34,657 nucleotides of DNA from CAIKZZ01 sp035524495 (GCA_035524495.1 DATKOR010000043.1:1-34657), one strand, 5' to 3'; counted from the stretch's first letter, positions 7,409 to 16,010 are shown. The notes: generated from the sequence alone by a model not told the origin. A program made the numbers and translations.

Positions 7409-7526
7409 ATCCCGGCCCGCGCGGCGCGCGATCCGGCCGCGGCAGTTCTCAAAATCGCGAGGCGCGTTGCGGTCAGCGAGCCGCCGATGCGGTACAAAGG
7501 GCTTATTGTTAACGCAGGACCCGCGC

Positions 7527-8420
7527 ATGACCCGCAGCCTTCATCTCGTCGACGTGTTCACCGATCGCCCGTGTGCCGGCAACCAGCTGGCCGTCGTCAC
7601 CGGCGCGAAGGGGCTGACGACCCGCCAGATGCAGTCGTTTGCCCGCGAGATGAACTTCTCCGAGACCAGCTTCGTGGTGGCCGACCAGCCGCAGGGCGGC
7701 GGCTGGCCGGTGCGGATCTTCACGCCGGCCGAGGAGCTGCCGTTCGCCGGCCACCCGACCCTCGGGACCGCCCACGTGATCCGCCATGCCCTGCTCGGCG
7801 GGCGCGTGGATCGCGTGACGCTCGCGCTTGAGATCGGGCTCACCCCGGTGTTCGTCGAGCGCGACGCCAAGCGCGAACTGTACTGGATGCGCCAGCGCTT
7901 CCCGACCTTCGGTAAGCGCCTGCCACGCAAGCCGATCGCAGCGGTGCTCGGCCTCGCCCCATCGGACCTCGACAGCCAGCCGATCGAGGAGGTGTCGACG
8001 GGGCTTCCGTACCTCGTCGTGCCGGTGCGCACGCGCCGCGCGCTCGAGCGCATCCGGATCAACGACGATGCGCTCCTCAGGCTGGTCGCGAGCCTCGACG
8101 CCAAGGCGCTGATCGCCTTCGCGCCCGGTGCCTCGCGCCCGGGCCACGAGCTGACGGCGCGCGTGTTCGTCGGCTACTACGGCGTGCCGGAGGACGCGGC
8201 CACCGGCAGCGCCAATGGCTGCCTCGCGGCCTGGCTGGTGCAGCACCGCTACTTCAAGGACGAGGCGATCGACCTCAAGGTCGAGCAGGGGCAGAGCATC
8301 GGGCGGCCGTCGACGCTGCACCTGCGCGCGATGCGCACCTCGCGCGGCATCGAGATTCGCATCGGCGGCGGCGTCGTCGACGTCGCCCGCGGCGCGCTCG
8401 TCGCGGCACGCCTCGCCTGA
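7527..8420 (+). CDS. PhzF family protein
   Basis: Member of the PhzF/diaminopimelate-epimerase-fold family, which includes an isomerase of phenazine synthesis and many proteins of unknown substrate. The 297-residue product has MTRSLHLVDVFTDRPCAGNQLAVV at its start, the catalytic Glu46 in NFSETSF, PFAGHPTLGTAH, and the C-terminal motif PEDAATGSANG. No phenazine genes are nearby, so the reaction is unknown. The ATG at 7527 starts exactly at the family's N-terminus. The 118-base gap upstream holds TACAAA (7492-7497), a possible -10, and otherwise nothing I recognise. Confidence 0.88.
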   Translation: MTRSLHLVDVFTDRPCAGNQLAVVTGAKGLTTRQMQSFAREMNFSETSFVVADQPQGGGWPVRIFTPAEELPFAGHPTLGTAHVIRHALLGGRVDRVTLALEIGLTPVFVERDAKRELYWMRQRFPTFGKRLPRKPIAAVLGLAPSDLDSQPIEEVSTGLPYLVVPVRTRRALERIRINDDALLRLVASLDAKALIAFAPGASRPGHELTARVFVGYYGVPEDAATGSANGCLAAWLVQHRYFKDEAIDLKVEQGQSIGRPSTLHLRAMRTSRGIEIRIGGGVVDVARGALVAARLA

Positions 8421-8426
8421 TCGAAG

Positions 8427-8452
8427 GGTCCCGGGCGCACCGCCCGGGGACC
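8427..8452 (+). terminator. GC-rich hairpin after the PhzF-family gene
   Basis: GGTCCCGGGCG (8427-8437) pairs with CGCCCGGGGACC (8441-8452) with one bulged G and a 3-base loop, 6 bases after the stop codon. No T-run follows. It is probably a transcript 3' end for the PhzF gene. Confidence 0.5.
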
Positions 8453-8476
8453 GCGCGCGCGCCGGGCGAGGTGCGC

Positions 8477-8482
8477 TACACT
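8477..8482 (+). promoter_or_regulatory. Possible -10 element for the receiver-domain gene
   Basis: TACACT lies 38 bases before the GTG start in a GC-rich gap and resembles a sigma-70 -10. No -35 hexamer is visible at 16-18 bases. It is one of several isolated -10-like hexamers ahead of genes in this window. Confidence 0.3.
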
Positions 8483-8520
8483 CAGCGCCCTCCCCGGTAA
8501 CCCCTGATCGCGAGGTCGTC

Positions 8521-9834
8521 GTGACGGCGAAGCGTGCGCTGATCGTGGACGATTCGAAGTCGGCGCGGGTCGTGCTGTCGCGGTTGCTGGAGCAACACGA
8601 ATTCGCGGTGGACACCACCGAGTCCGCGGAAAGCGCGCTCTTGTACCTGCGCGACCACCGGCCGGACGTCATCTTCATGGACCACGTCATGTCCGGCATG
8701 GACGGGCTCGCCGCGGTCCAGGCGATCAAGAGCGACCCCGGCACCGCGTCGATCCCGATCATGATGTACACCTCGCAGGACGGCGAGCTGTACGCCGGCG
8801 AGGCCAAGGCGGTCGGCGCCATCGGCGTGCTGCCCAAGCGCATGGCGCCCGCCGACGTCGCGAGCGCGCTCTACGAGCTCAAGCTCCTGCCCGACCGTCG
8901 CAGCACGGTGCGCGGCAGCTTCGACCGCGTCGAGCTGCCGGCGCTCAGCGCCGGCAGCGGCCCGGTCCCGGGCGTCATCGTGCGCGCGGCCCCGGCCAAC
9001 TCGGAGCTCCGCGGGATCGTCGAACCGATGCTGCAGGAGCAGGGCGCGGAGTTGCGGCGCTTCGTCGTCGCGAGCATCGAGACAATGAGCACGCGCGTCG
9101 TCGGCGAACTCGGCGCGCAGATCCGGGACGCGATCGCCGCCGCGCAGCCTGCGCCCATCGTCGCCGCCGAGCCGCGCGTCGCGCCGCCGCCCCGCGCGCC
9201 GCTCGCGTGGATCGCGCTGGCCGCACTCGGCTGCGTCGTCGCGCTCGCCGCCGGCGCCTTCGGCTGGCAGGAGCACCGCGAACGCGCCGCGCTCGCGGCG
9301 CGCCTCGCTTCGGCCAGCCAGCAGCTCGCCGTCGCCGAACGCGCACTCACCGCCGCGCGTGCGGCCGCGACAGGTGGCGGCGCCGAGCGGTTCGCGGTGC
9401 CCTACGGTGAGCCGGCGCTCGGCGGCGAGCGGCTGACCGCGCTCGCCACGCTCCTCGCCGAGCTCGAGGCGCGCGGTTTCGCCGGCACCGTCACCGTCAC
9501 GAGCGGCGCCGGCAACTTCTGCCTGACCGGCAACCCCACCGAAGGCTACGGCCTCGCGCCCGGCGAGATGCCCGCGAACCGCTGCGACGTCGTCGGCAAC
9601 CCGTTCGAGGAGTCGCTGCAGCCCGCCGACCGCGAGCCCGCGGCGCTCGCCGGCCTGCTTGCCGGCGTGCGCGAGCGCAGCCAGGGCGCCATCGACGTGC
9701 GCCTCGCCTACGCGCCGCGCGCGCCCGAGGCCTACCCGTCGGCGCCGGAGACGAGCGCGGCGCAGTGGAACGCCGTGGCCGCCGGCCGCAACTACGTGGA
9801 GTTCACGCCCGAGCCGCGCCCGTCCGCGCCATGA
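8521..9834 (+). CDS. Receiver-domain protein with membrane anchor and exported C-terminal domain
   Basis: Unusual 437-residue architecture. Residues 1-122 form a CheY-like receiver (acidic pair Asp10-Asp11, phospho-acceptor Asp54, Thr84/Ser85, conserved Lys106 in LPK). About 100 residues of linker follow, then one strong hydrophobic segment (about 227-248), a helical, probably coiled-coil stretch (250-283), and an outside domain (290-437). The outside domain has two cysteines (334 and 355) that could form a disulfide. I do not recognise the C-terminal domain. The linker residues 166-205 look amphipathic. The start is the GTG at 8521, because the receiver fold begins immediately. The gene overlaps the next start by 4 bases (ATGA). 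A receiver inside and a sensor-like or structural domain outside suggests inside-to-outside signalling, which is inference. Confidence 0.8.
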   Translation: MTAKRALIVDDSKSARVVLSRLLEQHEFAVDTTESAESALLYLRDHRPDVIFMDHVMSGMDGLAAVQAIKSDPGTASIPIMMYTSQDGELYAGEAKAVGAIGVLPKRMAPADVASALYELKLLPDRRSTVRGSFDRVELPALSAGSGPVPGVIVRAAPANSELRGIVEPMLQEQGAELRRFVVASIETMSTRVVGELGAQIRDAIAAAQPAPIVAAEPRVAPPPRAPLAWIALAALGCVVALAAGAFGWQEHRERAALAARLASASQQLAVAERALTAARAAATGGGAERFAVPYGEPALGGERLTALATLLAELEARGFAGTVTVTSGAGNFCLTGNPTEGYGLAPGEMPANRCDVVGNPFEESLQPADREPAALAGLLAGVRERSQGAIDVRLAYAPRAPEAYPSAPETSAAQWNAVAAGRNYVEFTPEPRPSAP

Positions 9835-10877
9835 GCTGGATGCTCTACGGAGCGAACGGCTACACGGGCGCGCTCGTCGCGCGCGAGGCCGTGCGCCGCG
9901 GCCAGCGACCGATCCTGGCCGGACGCTCGCGCGCGACCGTCGAGCCGCTCGCGCTGGAACTCGGCCTCGAGGCCCGCGTGTTCGCACTCGAGGGCACGCC
10001 GCCGGCGAGCGCGCTCGCCGGCGTCACGCTCGTGCTGAACTGCGCCGGGCCCTTCTCGGCGACCGCGGCGCCGATGATGGCCGCCTGCATCGCGGCCCGC
10101 GCGCACTACCTCGACATCACCGGCGAGATCCCGGTATTCGAGCTCGCGCAGGCGCAGGGCGCCGCGGCGGGCGCGGCGGGCGTCGTGCTGTGCCCCGGGG
10201 TCGGGTTCGACGTCGTGCCGACCGACTGCGTTGCGCTGTGCCTCAAGGAGGCGCTGCCGGACGCGACGCACCTCGCGCTCGGCTTCGACGCGCAGTCGCG
10301 GCTCAGCCGCGGCACCGCGCGCACGATGGTCGAGGGCCTCGGCCAGGGCGGCTGCGTGCGCGCGGACGGGGCGCTCAGGCGCGTGCCGTTCGGCTACCGC
10401 GCGCGCCGCATCGACTTCGGTGCAGGCGAGAAGCTCGCGACCACGATCCCCTGGGGCGACGTCAGCACCGCCTATCACACGACCGGCATCCCGAACGTCG
10501 AGGTCTACGTGCCGGTGTCGCCGCGGGCGCTCGCGGCCCTGCGGCGCCTGCGCTACGTGCGCGGGCTGCTCGCGCTGCCCCCCGTGCAGCGGTTTCTGAA
10601 GTCGCGCGTCGCCCGCCAGCCGCCCGGCCCCGACGAGGCCGAGCGTGGCAGGACGCCGATGCGCGTCTGGGGCGAGGTGCGCAACGCCGCCGGACGGACG
10701 CGCACGGCGCACCTCGTGACGGCGAACGGCTACACCGTCACCGTGCACGCATCGCTCGGCATCGTCGAGCGCCTGCTCGCCGGGGGCGCGGCGCCCGGGG
10801 CGACGACGCCGGCGCGGCTGATGGGCGCGCGCTACGTCGAGACGCTGCCCGGCAGCGGGCCGATCACGCTCGCCTGA
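9831..10877 (+). CDS. Saccharopine dehydrogenase-like NAD(P) reductase
   Basis: A 348-residue oxidoreductase with an N-terminal Rossmann fold (YGANGYTGALVA, residues 6-17; GRS at the NADP ribose-phosphate position) and the family segment LNCAGPFSATAAP. This family includes the trans-acting enoyl reductases of lipid synthesis as well as true saccharopine reductases; the substrate is not evident. The helical C-terminal part has RTAHLVTANGYTVT. The ATG at 9831 overlaps the upstream stop by 4 bases, so translation is probably coupled. The hydrolase gene follows 4 bases after the stop. A second member of the same broad family is at 20672. Confidence 0.8.
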   Translation: MSWMLYGANGYTGALVAREAVRRGQRPILAGRSRATVEPLALELGLEARVFALEGTPPASALAGVTLVLNCAGPFSATAAPMMAACIAARAHYLDITGEIPVFELAQAQGAAAGAAGVVLCPGVGFDVVPTDCVALCLKEALPDATHLALGFDAQSRLSRGTARTMVEGLGQGGCVRADGALRRVPFGYRARRIDFGAGEKLATTIPWGDVSTAYHTTGIPNVEVYVPVSPRALAALRRLRYVRGLLALPPVQRFLKSRVARQPPGPDEAERGRTPMRVWGEVRNAAGRTRTAHLVTANGYTVTVHASLGIVERLLAGGAAPGATTPARLMGARYVETLPGSGPITLA

Positions 10878-10881
10878 CGGC

Positions 10882-11862
10882 ATGCCGGCCGCCGCACCGT
10901 TCGAGCCGCCGCGCGGGCTGCGCAACCCGCACCTGCAGTCGATCCTCGCGAGCCTCGCGCCGCGCCGGCACTTCGTCGCGCGTCGCGCGCGCGCGGTGCT
11001 GGCCGCGAGCCGTGACATCGTCGTCGACTGCGGCGACGGCGTGCGACTGCTCGGCCACCACTCGCCGCAGCCCGAGCCGGCGCGCAATCTCGTGCTGCTG
11101 CTGCACGGCTGGGAAGGGAGCGCCGAGTCGCTGTACGTGCTGTCGTGCGCGGCGCTCCTGTACGAGCGCGGCTTCGACGTGTTTCGCCTCAACCTGCGCG
11201 ACCACGGCCCCACGCACCACCTGAATCCCGAGCTCTTTCACTCGTGCCGCATCGCCGAGGTCGTCGGTGCCGTGCGCGCCGTGCAGGCACGCTTTCCGGC
11301 GCAGCCTCTGTCGCTGGTCGGCTATTCGCTGGGCGGCAACTTCGCACTTCGGGTCGCGGTCCGCGCACCCGCAGCCGGCATCCGGCTGAAGCAGGTCGTC
11401 GCGGTCTGCCCGGTCCTCGACCCGGTGCACACGCTCGAGTGCCTCGAGCACGGCAGCTGGATCTACCGGAACTACTTCGTGCTCAAGTGGCGCAACTCGC
11501 TCGTCAAGAAACGCCGCGCCTGGCCGGACCTCTACGACCTCGACGAGCTGCTCGCGGACCGCAACCTCACCTCGATGACCGAACGGCTGGTGCTGCGCTA
11601 CAGCGGCTTTCCTGACCTGATGACGTACCTCACGGGCTACGCGATCGTCGGCGAGGTGCTGGCACCGCTCGCGGTGAGGGCGCGGATCATCGCCTCGCTC
11701 GACGACCCGATCATCCCGGCCAGCGACCTCGCGCGGCTCGCGAAGAGCGCCGCGCTCAGCATCACTACGACGGCACGCGGCGGCCACTGCGGGTTCATCG
11801 ACGGCCTGCGCCGCGAGAGCTGGGCCGACCGGCAGGTGCTGGCGATCCTGAGCGCCGCCTAG
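10882..11862 (+). CDS. Alpha/beta hydrolase, YheT family
   Basis: A 326-residue hydrolase of the YheT/ABHD1-3 family. The N-terminal FEPPRGLRNPHLQSILASL is the family hallmark. LLLHGWEGS (73-81) forms the oxyanion loop. Nucleophile Ser149 is in GYSLGG, the acid Asp is probably in SLDDPIIP, and the His is in RGGHCGF. ABHD relatives act on acyl esters and lipids; the bacterial substrate is not established. Start ATG 10882 lies 4 bases after the reductase stop. Its own stop is 2 bases from the stop of the convergent bactofilin gene, so the two transcripts must meet. Confidence 0.88.
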   Translation: MPAAAPFEPPRGLRNPHLQSILASLAPRRHFVARRARAVLAASRDIVVDCGDGVRLLGHHSPQPEPARNLVLLLHGWEGSAESLYVLSCAALLYERGFDVFRLNLRDHGPTHHLNPELFHSCRIAEVVGAVRAVQARFPAQPLSLVGYSLGGNFALRVAVRAPAAGIRLKQVVAVCPVLDPVHTLECLEHGSWIYRNYFVLKWRNSLVKKRRAWPDLYDLDELLADRNLTSMTERLVLRYSGFPDLMTYLTGYAIVGEVLAPLAVRARIIASLDDPIIPASDLARLAKSAALSITTTARGGHCGFIDGLRRESWADRQVLAILSAA

Positions 11863-11864
11863 GC

Positions 11865-12278
11865 TCAGGTCGCGGCCGCGCGCTTCTCCTCGAAGCGAAT
11901 GATCGGCTGCGAGCCGAGCACCGCGATTTCGCCCTCGACGACCGCGCCGTGGGCGATCGCGACCGTGTGCGCGCGCACGGTGCCCCGGATCACCGCGCTC
12001 TTGCCGATCTCGAGCTTGGTCTCGATCGTCAGGTCACCGCTGACGCGCCCGGCGATGATCGCGGCGTTGGCGCGCACGTTGCCCTGCCAGTGCGCATCCT
12101 TGGCGATCGACACGAGCCCGGCGATCGTCCCGTTGCCGATCACCGTCCCGGCGAGCGACATCGGCCCCTGGACCTCGAGATCGCCGACGAATCGGCTGCC
12201 GATGCCGACCAGCGTCGGCGCCCCGGTCCGCTGATCGAAGAAGCGTCGCCGCGGTTCGACTGCAGCGGGATCTGACAT
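11865..12278 (-). CDS. Bactofilin
   Basis: Small (137-residue) polymer-forming cytoskeletal protein of the bactofilin (DUF583) family. The core is a run of short beta-helix rungs, about residues 25-120: repeats such as GDLEVQGPMSLAGTVIGNG, then GLVSIAKDAHWQGNV and GRVSGDLTI. It is flanked by a charged N-terminus and a short C-terminal tail. Bactofilins assemble into membrane-associated filaments involved in cell shape, polarity or cell-wall enzyme placement. The ATG at 12278 has a GGAGG site at 5-base spacing. No M23 peptidase partner gene, often found beside bactofilins, is adjacent. Confidence 0.88.
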   Translation of the reverse strand: MSDPAAVEPRRRFFDQRTGAPTLVGIGSRFVGDLEVQGPMSLAGTVIGNGTIAGLVSIAKDAHWQGNVRANAAIIAGRVSGDLTIETKLEIGKSAVIRGTVRAHTVAIAHGAVVEGEIAVLGSQPIIRFEEKRAAAT

Positions 12279-12325
12279 GGGGCCTCCAGGTCGGCTACGC
12301 GGCTCGAGGCCGCCGGGTCGCAGTC

Positions 12326-12333
12326 ACTATACT
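12326..12333. promoter_or_regulatory. Divergent -10-like element between bactofilin and the antiporter-like gene
   Basis: Plus strand TATACT (12328-12333) and minus strand TATAGT (12331 down to 12326) overlap in the 146-base gap. The minus reading would give the bactofilin mRNA a leader of about 40 bases. No good -35 hexamers are seen on either side. The rest of the gap holds nothing I recognise. Confidence 0.35.
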
Positions 12334-12424
12334 AGCGGTGCCGGCCGTCGGCCGTTCGCCTCCGGAACTTCAGACGCGCATCACACGTGGCCCACGCTGA
12401 CCCGACCCCGCGCCTCGGCGCGCC

Positions 12425-15157
12425 GTGCCCGACGTGACCGCCGTGCTGCTCGCGCTCGTGCTGCTGCCGCTCGCCGCGGCGCCGGCGGTCGGGCCGCTGT
12501 CCCGACGCCTGCGCCTGCCCCCCGCGGTGCCCTCGCTGGCGATCCTCGCGGCGATGCTCGCGATGCTGCTCGTCCTGCTCGCGAGCGCCCGGGCGCTGGG
12601 GCCCGCGCGCTGGGGCGCGACGCTCGTGCCGGCGTTCTCGATCGGAGTCGCGCTGCGCGCCGATGCGGCGTCGCTCGCCGCCGGCGCCGCGTGCATCGGG
12701 CTCGGCGCGCTTGCGCTCGCGACGAGGTGGCGCGCCGCCGACGGGCACGGGCGCGTGCTCGCGATGCTCGCGGGCCTCATCGGCGCGGTGCTCGCGGACG
12801 ACCTTGCGCTGCTGTGGCTGTGCGTCGAGCTCACGGCGCTCGGCGCCGTGCTCGGCGCCGTGCTCGGCACCGCGCCGGATCGCCGCGGCGCAGCCGCGGC
12901 GCTCGTCGTGCTCGAGGCGGGCGGGCTCGCGCTCCTCGCCGCGGTGCTGATGATCATCGACGTCGCAGGCAGCGCGCGCCCGGCGGGTGGGACCGCGCTT
13001 GCGACCGATCCGCGCCTCGCGCTCTGGGCGGCGCTCGTCGTCGGCTGTGCCGTGACGCGCGCGGCGCCGGCCTGGTTCGAGCGCGGTTCGATGGCGCTCG
13101 TCGGCGCCGGTGCGACGCTCGGGACCGGCATCTGCGTGCTCGCACGGCTCGCCGTGCCGGCCGTCGGCCTCGCGCGCAGCGCGGCGGCGCTCGGCGCCGT
13201 GGCCGCGGCGGCCCTGGGCGGCGCCGCCTGGAGCCGCACGCGCCGGGCGCGCGGGTCCCCCTGGCTACCCGAGCTCGCGAACGCCGCCGAGCTCGCGTGG
13301 CGGCCGATCCTGACGATGCGAACCGGCGGGTCGCTGGCGGCGCTCGCCGCGGCCGCGACCGCCGCCGGGGTCCTCGGCGTCGTCGGCGCGCGCCCGGACG
13401 CGTGGCCCTCGCTCGCCCGCGTGCCGCTGGCCGCAGGATCTTGCTGGCTGCTCGTCGCCGTCATCGCGACGCTGCTGCGCGCGCGGGGACTCAGGGGCGC
13501 GACGCCGCTGGCCGCGCTCGCGGGCGCGCTTGCGGTGCTGCTGCTCGTGGCTGCCCCGGCGCCGATGGTCGCGGCCGAATTCGCCGGCGGGCTGCTGGTG
13601 CTCGGCGCGGTGTGCGCCGCGCTCGGCATCGCGGTGCCGCGCGTGGCCCGCGTGCTCGCGACGACCGCGGTCGCGGTCGCCTGCATCTGGGCGGTCGTCG
13701 CGGGCCGCGAGGCGGCCGCGGCTACCGGGGAGCCGTGGCTGCTCGCGCCGCTCGTCGTTCCACTCATCGCCGCGGTCGCTTCGCTGCGCGGCGGGTCGCC
13801 TGCGGGCCGCCGGCGGTTCGGCGTCGCGGCGCTCGCAACGAGCCTTGCGCTCGCGTTCGCGATGATCGTCGTCGCCGACCGCGGCGCCGCGCTCGGCCTC
13901 GTGCTCGCGCACCTTCCGGCGCCGTTCGGCGGCCGGCTGCTGCTCGACCGCTTCGCGGCGCTCGAGCTCGTGACCGGCGCCCTCGTCGCCGGGCTCGCCG
14001 CGGTGCACGCAATCAGCGTGGCCGCGGACCGCAACGATCGCCTCTGGTACGGGCGCTGGCTGCTGGCACTCGGAGGGCTCGCGCTGTGCGCGCTCAGCGC
14101 CGATCTGCTGGGACTGTTCGTCGGCTTCGAGTTGCTGTGGGCGGCGCTCGTGCGGCGCGACCGATCAGGCGATGCCGCGCACGCGCACGTGGTGGTCGCC
14201 GGCGCCGCCGCATCGGGCCTCTACCTGGTCGCGATCGGCTGCATCGCGGCGACGCTCGGCACGCTCGACGTCGCCGCGCTCGCGCAGCGGGCGCCGGCCG
14301 TCGCGGCCGGGGACTCGGTGCTGCTGCCCTTCAGCGCGTACCTGCTGAGCGCGGTCTGGGCGCTGCGCGCCGGGGCCGTGCCGATCGGGTTCTGGCTGCG
14401 CGACGCCTGCGAGGCGGCGCCGGCGGCGAGGGTCGCGCAGGTCGCGCTCGTGACGCTGGTGGCCGTCGGCGCACTGTGGCGCCAGGACGTGCTCGTGTTC
14501 CCGTGTTTCGGCGCGGGCCCCTGCGGCCCGTCGGGGCTCGTGCTGCCGCTCGGGCTCGCGACGCTCGCCGCGGGCGGCGTGGGCGCGCTCGCGGCCACCA
14601 GCGCTCGCGGGCTCGGGACGCAGCTGCTCTTGACCGGGCTCGGGACGCTGCTGGTCGCAGTCGGGGGCTTTCGCGAGGCGAGCTTCGCGGCAGCCGCCTA
14701 CGCCTACCTGCCGCTCGGCCTCGCGACCGTCGCGTTCGCGTTCGCGACCGATCGCACGATGCGCGCCGTGGACACCGAGACGGGTCCGGGCGCGGCGCTC
14801 GCAATCGCATGCCTCGTCGCGGCGCTCGGCCTGCCACCCTTTCCCGGCGCGCTCGCGCGCCTCGCGATCCTTGCGGCCGCCGGGCCCGACGCGCTCGTCG
14901 TGTGGAGCCTCGTGCTGGTGACCGCATGGATCACGGTGCTCGCGGTCGCCGCGCGCGGCGCGCGCGCCGCGACGGCTTCGCCGGTTCCGGTCGCGGCCGT
15001 ACTCGCGCTCGTGCTGCTCGGCGCGCTCGCCGCCGGCGCGCGCCCGGCCTATGACTACGCGACCCGCACGGCGCGTGCGCTCCTCGACCGGCAGTCCTAC
15101 GTCGCGGCACTCGGTCCGGCGGGCGAGGCCGGCACGACCGAGAGCGTGGACCGGTGA
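12425..15157 (+). CDS. Large antiporter-like membrane protein (degenerate NuoL/MrpD-type, two halves)
   Basis: A 910-residue, almost wholly hydrophobic protein of roughly 25 membrane segments. Two regions resemble the proton-translocating subunits of complex I and Mrp antiporters. Around residues 110-245, ADDLALLWLCVEL has the conserved Glu135. Around 545-700, SADLLGLFVGFEL has Glu569, then a GTLDVAALAQ segment and FWLRDACEAAP, close to MrpD's HFWLPDAY-AAP. The channel lysine before that motif appears to be Arg (Arg648; Arg212 in the first half). It thus looks like two antiporter-like units in one chain with altered key residues. No other complex I, Mrp or hydrogenase gene is nearby. The GTG at 12425 is the likely start; no clear ribosome site is seen. 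Function is not assignable beyond cation or proton membrane transport. Confidence 0.65.
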   Translation: MPDVTAVLLALVLLPLAAAPAVGPLSRRLRLPPAVPSLAILAAMLAMLLVLLASARALGPARWGATLVPAFSIGVALRADAASLAAGAACIGLGALALATRWRAADGHGRVLAMLAGLIGAVLADDLALLWLCVELTALGAVLGAVLGTAPDRRGAAAALVVLEAGGLALLAAVLMIIDVAGSARPAGGTALATDPRLALWAALVVGCAVTRAAPAWFERGSMALVGAGATLGTGICVLARLAVPAVGLARSAAALGAVAAAALGGAAWSRTRRARGSPWLPELANAAELAWRPILTMRTGGSLAALAAAATAAGVLGVVGARPDAWPSLARVPLAAGSCWLLVAVIATLLRARGLRGATPLAALAGALAVLLLVAAPAPMVAAEFAGGLLVLGAVCAALGIAVPRVARVLATTAVAVACIWAVVAGREAAAATGEPWLLAPLVVPLIAAVASLRGGSPAGRRRFGVAALATSLALAFAMIVVADRGAALGLVLAHLPAPFGGRLLLDRFAALELVTGALVAGLAAVHAISVAADRNDRLWYGRWLLALGGLALCALSADLLGLFVGFELLWAALVRRDRSGDAAHAHVVVAGAAASGLYLVAIGCIAATLGTLDVAALAQRAPAVAAGDSVLLPFSAYLLSAVWALRAGAVPIGFWLRDACEAAPAARVAQVALVTLVAVGALWRQDVLVFPCFGAGPCGPSGLVLPLGLATLAAGGVGALAATSARGLGTQLLLTGLGTLLVAVGGFREASFAAAAYAYLPLGLATVAFAFATDRTMRAVDTETGPGAALAIACLVAALGLPPFPGALARLAILAAAGPDALVVWSLVLVTAWITVLAVAARGARAATASPVPVAAVLALVLLGALAAGARPAYDYATRTARALLDRQSYVAALGPAGEAGTTESVDR

Positions 15158-15204
15158 CTCGAACGTCATGCGCGCGTCCTTGCGTTTGGCTAAAGTCGGA
15201 TCCG

Positions 15205-15960
15205 ATGCCATGCGCCGCAGTCGTCGCCTGTGCCCCGGTCGCGCGCCACCCACGGCGCTCGCGAATAGTGTGCACGCTCGGGCTGCTCGCGGTGCTCGTC
15301 GCGGCCTGCGGCGACGCCGAGTTCGAGCGCGCCGAACACGCCAACACGCCCGAGGCGTGGGACGCGTACCTGCGAATGCATCCGGATGGCGCGCATGCGC
15401 GCGAGGCGCGCGCGCATCTCTCGGCGCTCGTCGAGGAGCGCGAGTGGCAGCGCGCACACGCGGCGGACACACCGGACGCGTATCAGCGGTTCCTGCGCGC
15501 CTATCCGCAGGGCAGCCACGCCCAGGAGGCGCTCGTTGCGCTTGCGCACGTGAACCTCGCGCCGCCCGCCGAGGCGCCTTCGTCCGCCGTCGCGCCGCCC
15601 GCACCGAGTGCGCCCCCGGCGCCCGCGGTCAGCGGGCCTCCGGTGGCGCCGCCGGTGAGCGCGTCACCGGTAGCGGCCCCCGCCGCGGCGGGATTTCGGG
15701 TCCAGCTCGGCGCCTTTTCCGAGGGCCGCGCGGCCGCGAAGCGTGCGTGGCTCGCGCTTGCGGCCCGCAATCCCGAGCTCGCCCAGTACAAGCCGCTCAT
15801 CGAGGCGGTCCCGGCGCGCGATGGACGCAAGATCCATCGGCTGCAGGTCGCCTCGCTCGATGAACACGCGGCCGAGGAGCTCTGTACCGCGCTCAACGGC
15901 CGCCACGACCCGTGCGTCGTGGTGCCGCCGGCCCGTCCGGCGCCGACCCCCGGCCATTAG
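15205..15960 (+). CDS. SPOR-domain lipoprotein with internal repeat
   Basis: A 251-residue predicted lipoprotein: basic N-terminus, hydrophobic stretch (21-33) and lipobox LVAAC with Cys35 as the acylated residue. Residues about 40-73 and 80-113 are near copies of each other (FERAEHANTPEAWDAYLRMHP against WQRAHAADTPDAYQRFLRAYP), helical tetratricopeptide-like units. A Pro/Ala-rich linker (117-162) follows, then a C-terminal SPOR domain (163-240, FRVQLGAFSEG ... HRLQVASLDE). SPOR domains bind denuded peptidoglycan glycans, typically at the division site. ATG 15205 is preferred because it gives a normal-length signal sequence; an upstream in-frame start at 15154 would extend it by 17 residues. 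TAAAGT (15191-15196) may be a -10 for a very short leader. Confidence 0.78.
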   Translation: MPCAAVVACAPVARHPRRSRIVCTLGLLAVLVAACGDAEFERAEHANTPEAWDAYLRMHPDGAHAREARAHLSALVEEREWQRAHAADTPDAYQRFLRAYPQGSHAQEALVALAHVNLAPPAEAPSSAVAPPAPSAPPAPAVSGPPVAPPVSASPVAAPAAAGFRVQLGAFSEGRAAAKRAWLALAARNPELAQYKPLIEAVPARDGRKIHRLQVASLDEHAAEELCTALNGRHDPCVVVPPARPAPTPGH

Positions 15961-15993
15961 GGGCCGGGTGGACGCCGTTCGGCAGGTCCAAAC

Positions 15994-16010
15994 CTGACGC
16001 GCGGCGTCAG
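15994..16010. promoter_or_regulatory. Palindromic upstream site, candidate enhancer for the sigma-54 promoter
   Basis: CTGACGC-GCG-GCGTCAG is a perfect 7-bp inverted repeat centred at 16002, about 97 bases before the predicted sigma-54 start. That is the usual place for a bacterial enhancer-binding protein dimer. It also lies 34 bases after the SPOR gene stop, so a terminator hairpin is the alternative, but no T-run follows. Confidence 0.5.

Noticed and set aside
7492..7497. TACAAA, and other isolated -10-like hexamers at 28060, 16284 and 32574, as firm promoters
   Set aside because: None has a recognisable -35 at 16-18 bases. They are mentioned in the neighbouring entries but not called as separate promoters.
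12277..15054. A 925-codon plus-strand frame and long minus-strand frames over the antiporter-like gene
   Set aside because: They are Arg/Ala/Gly-rich shadows of the hydrophobic protein at 12425, with no domains and no plausible starts.
15994..16010. The palindrome as the terminator of the SPOR lipoprotein gene
   Set aside because: Not excluded, but there is no T-run and its distance to the sigma-54 promoter fits an enhancer site better.
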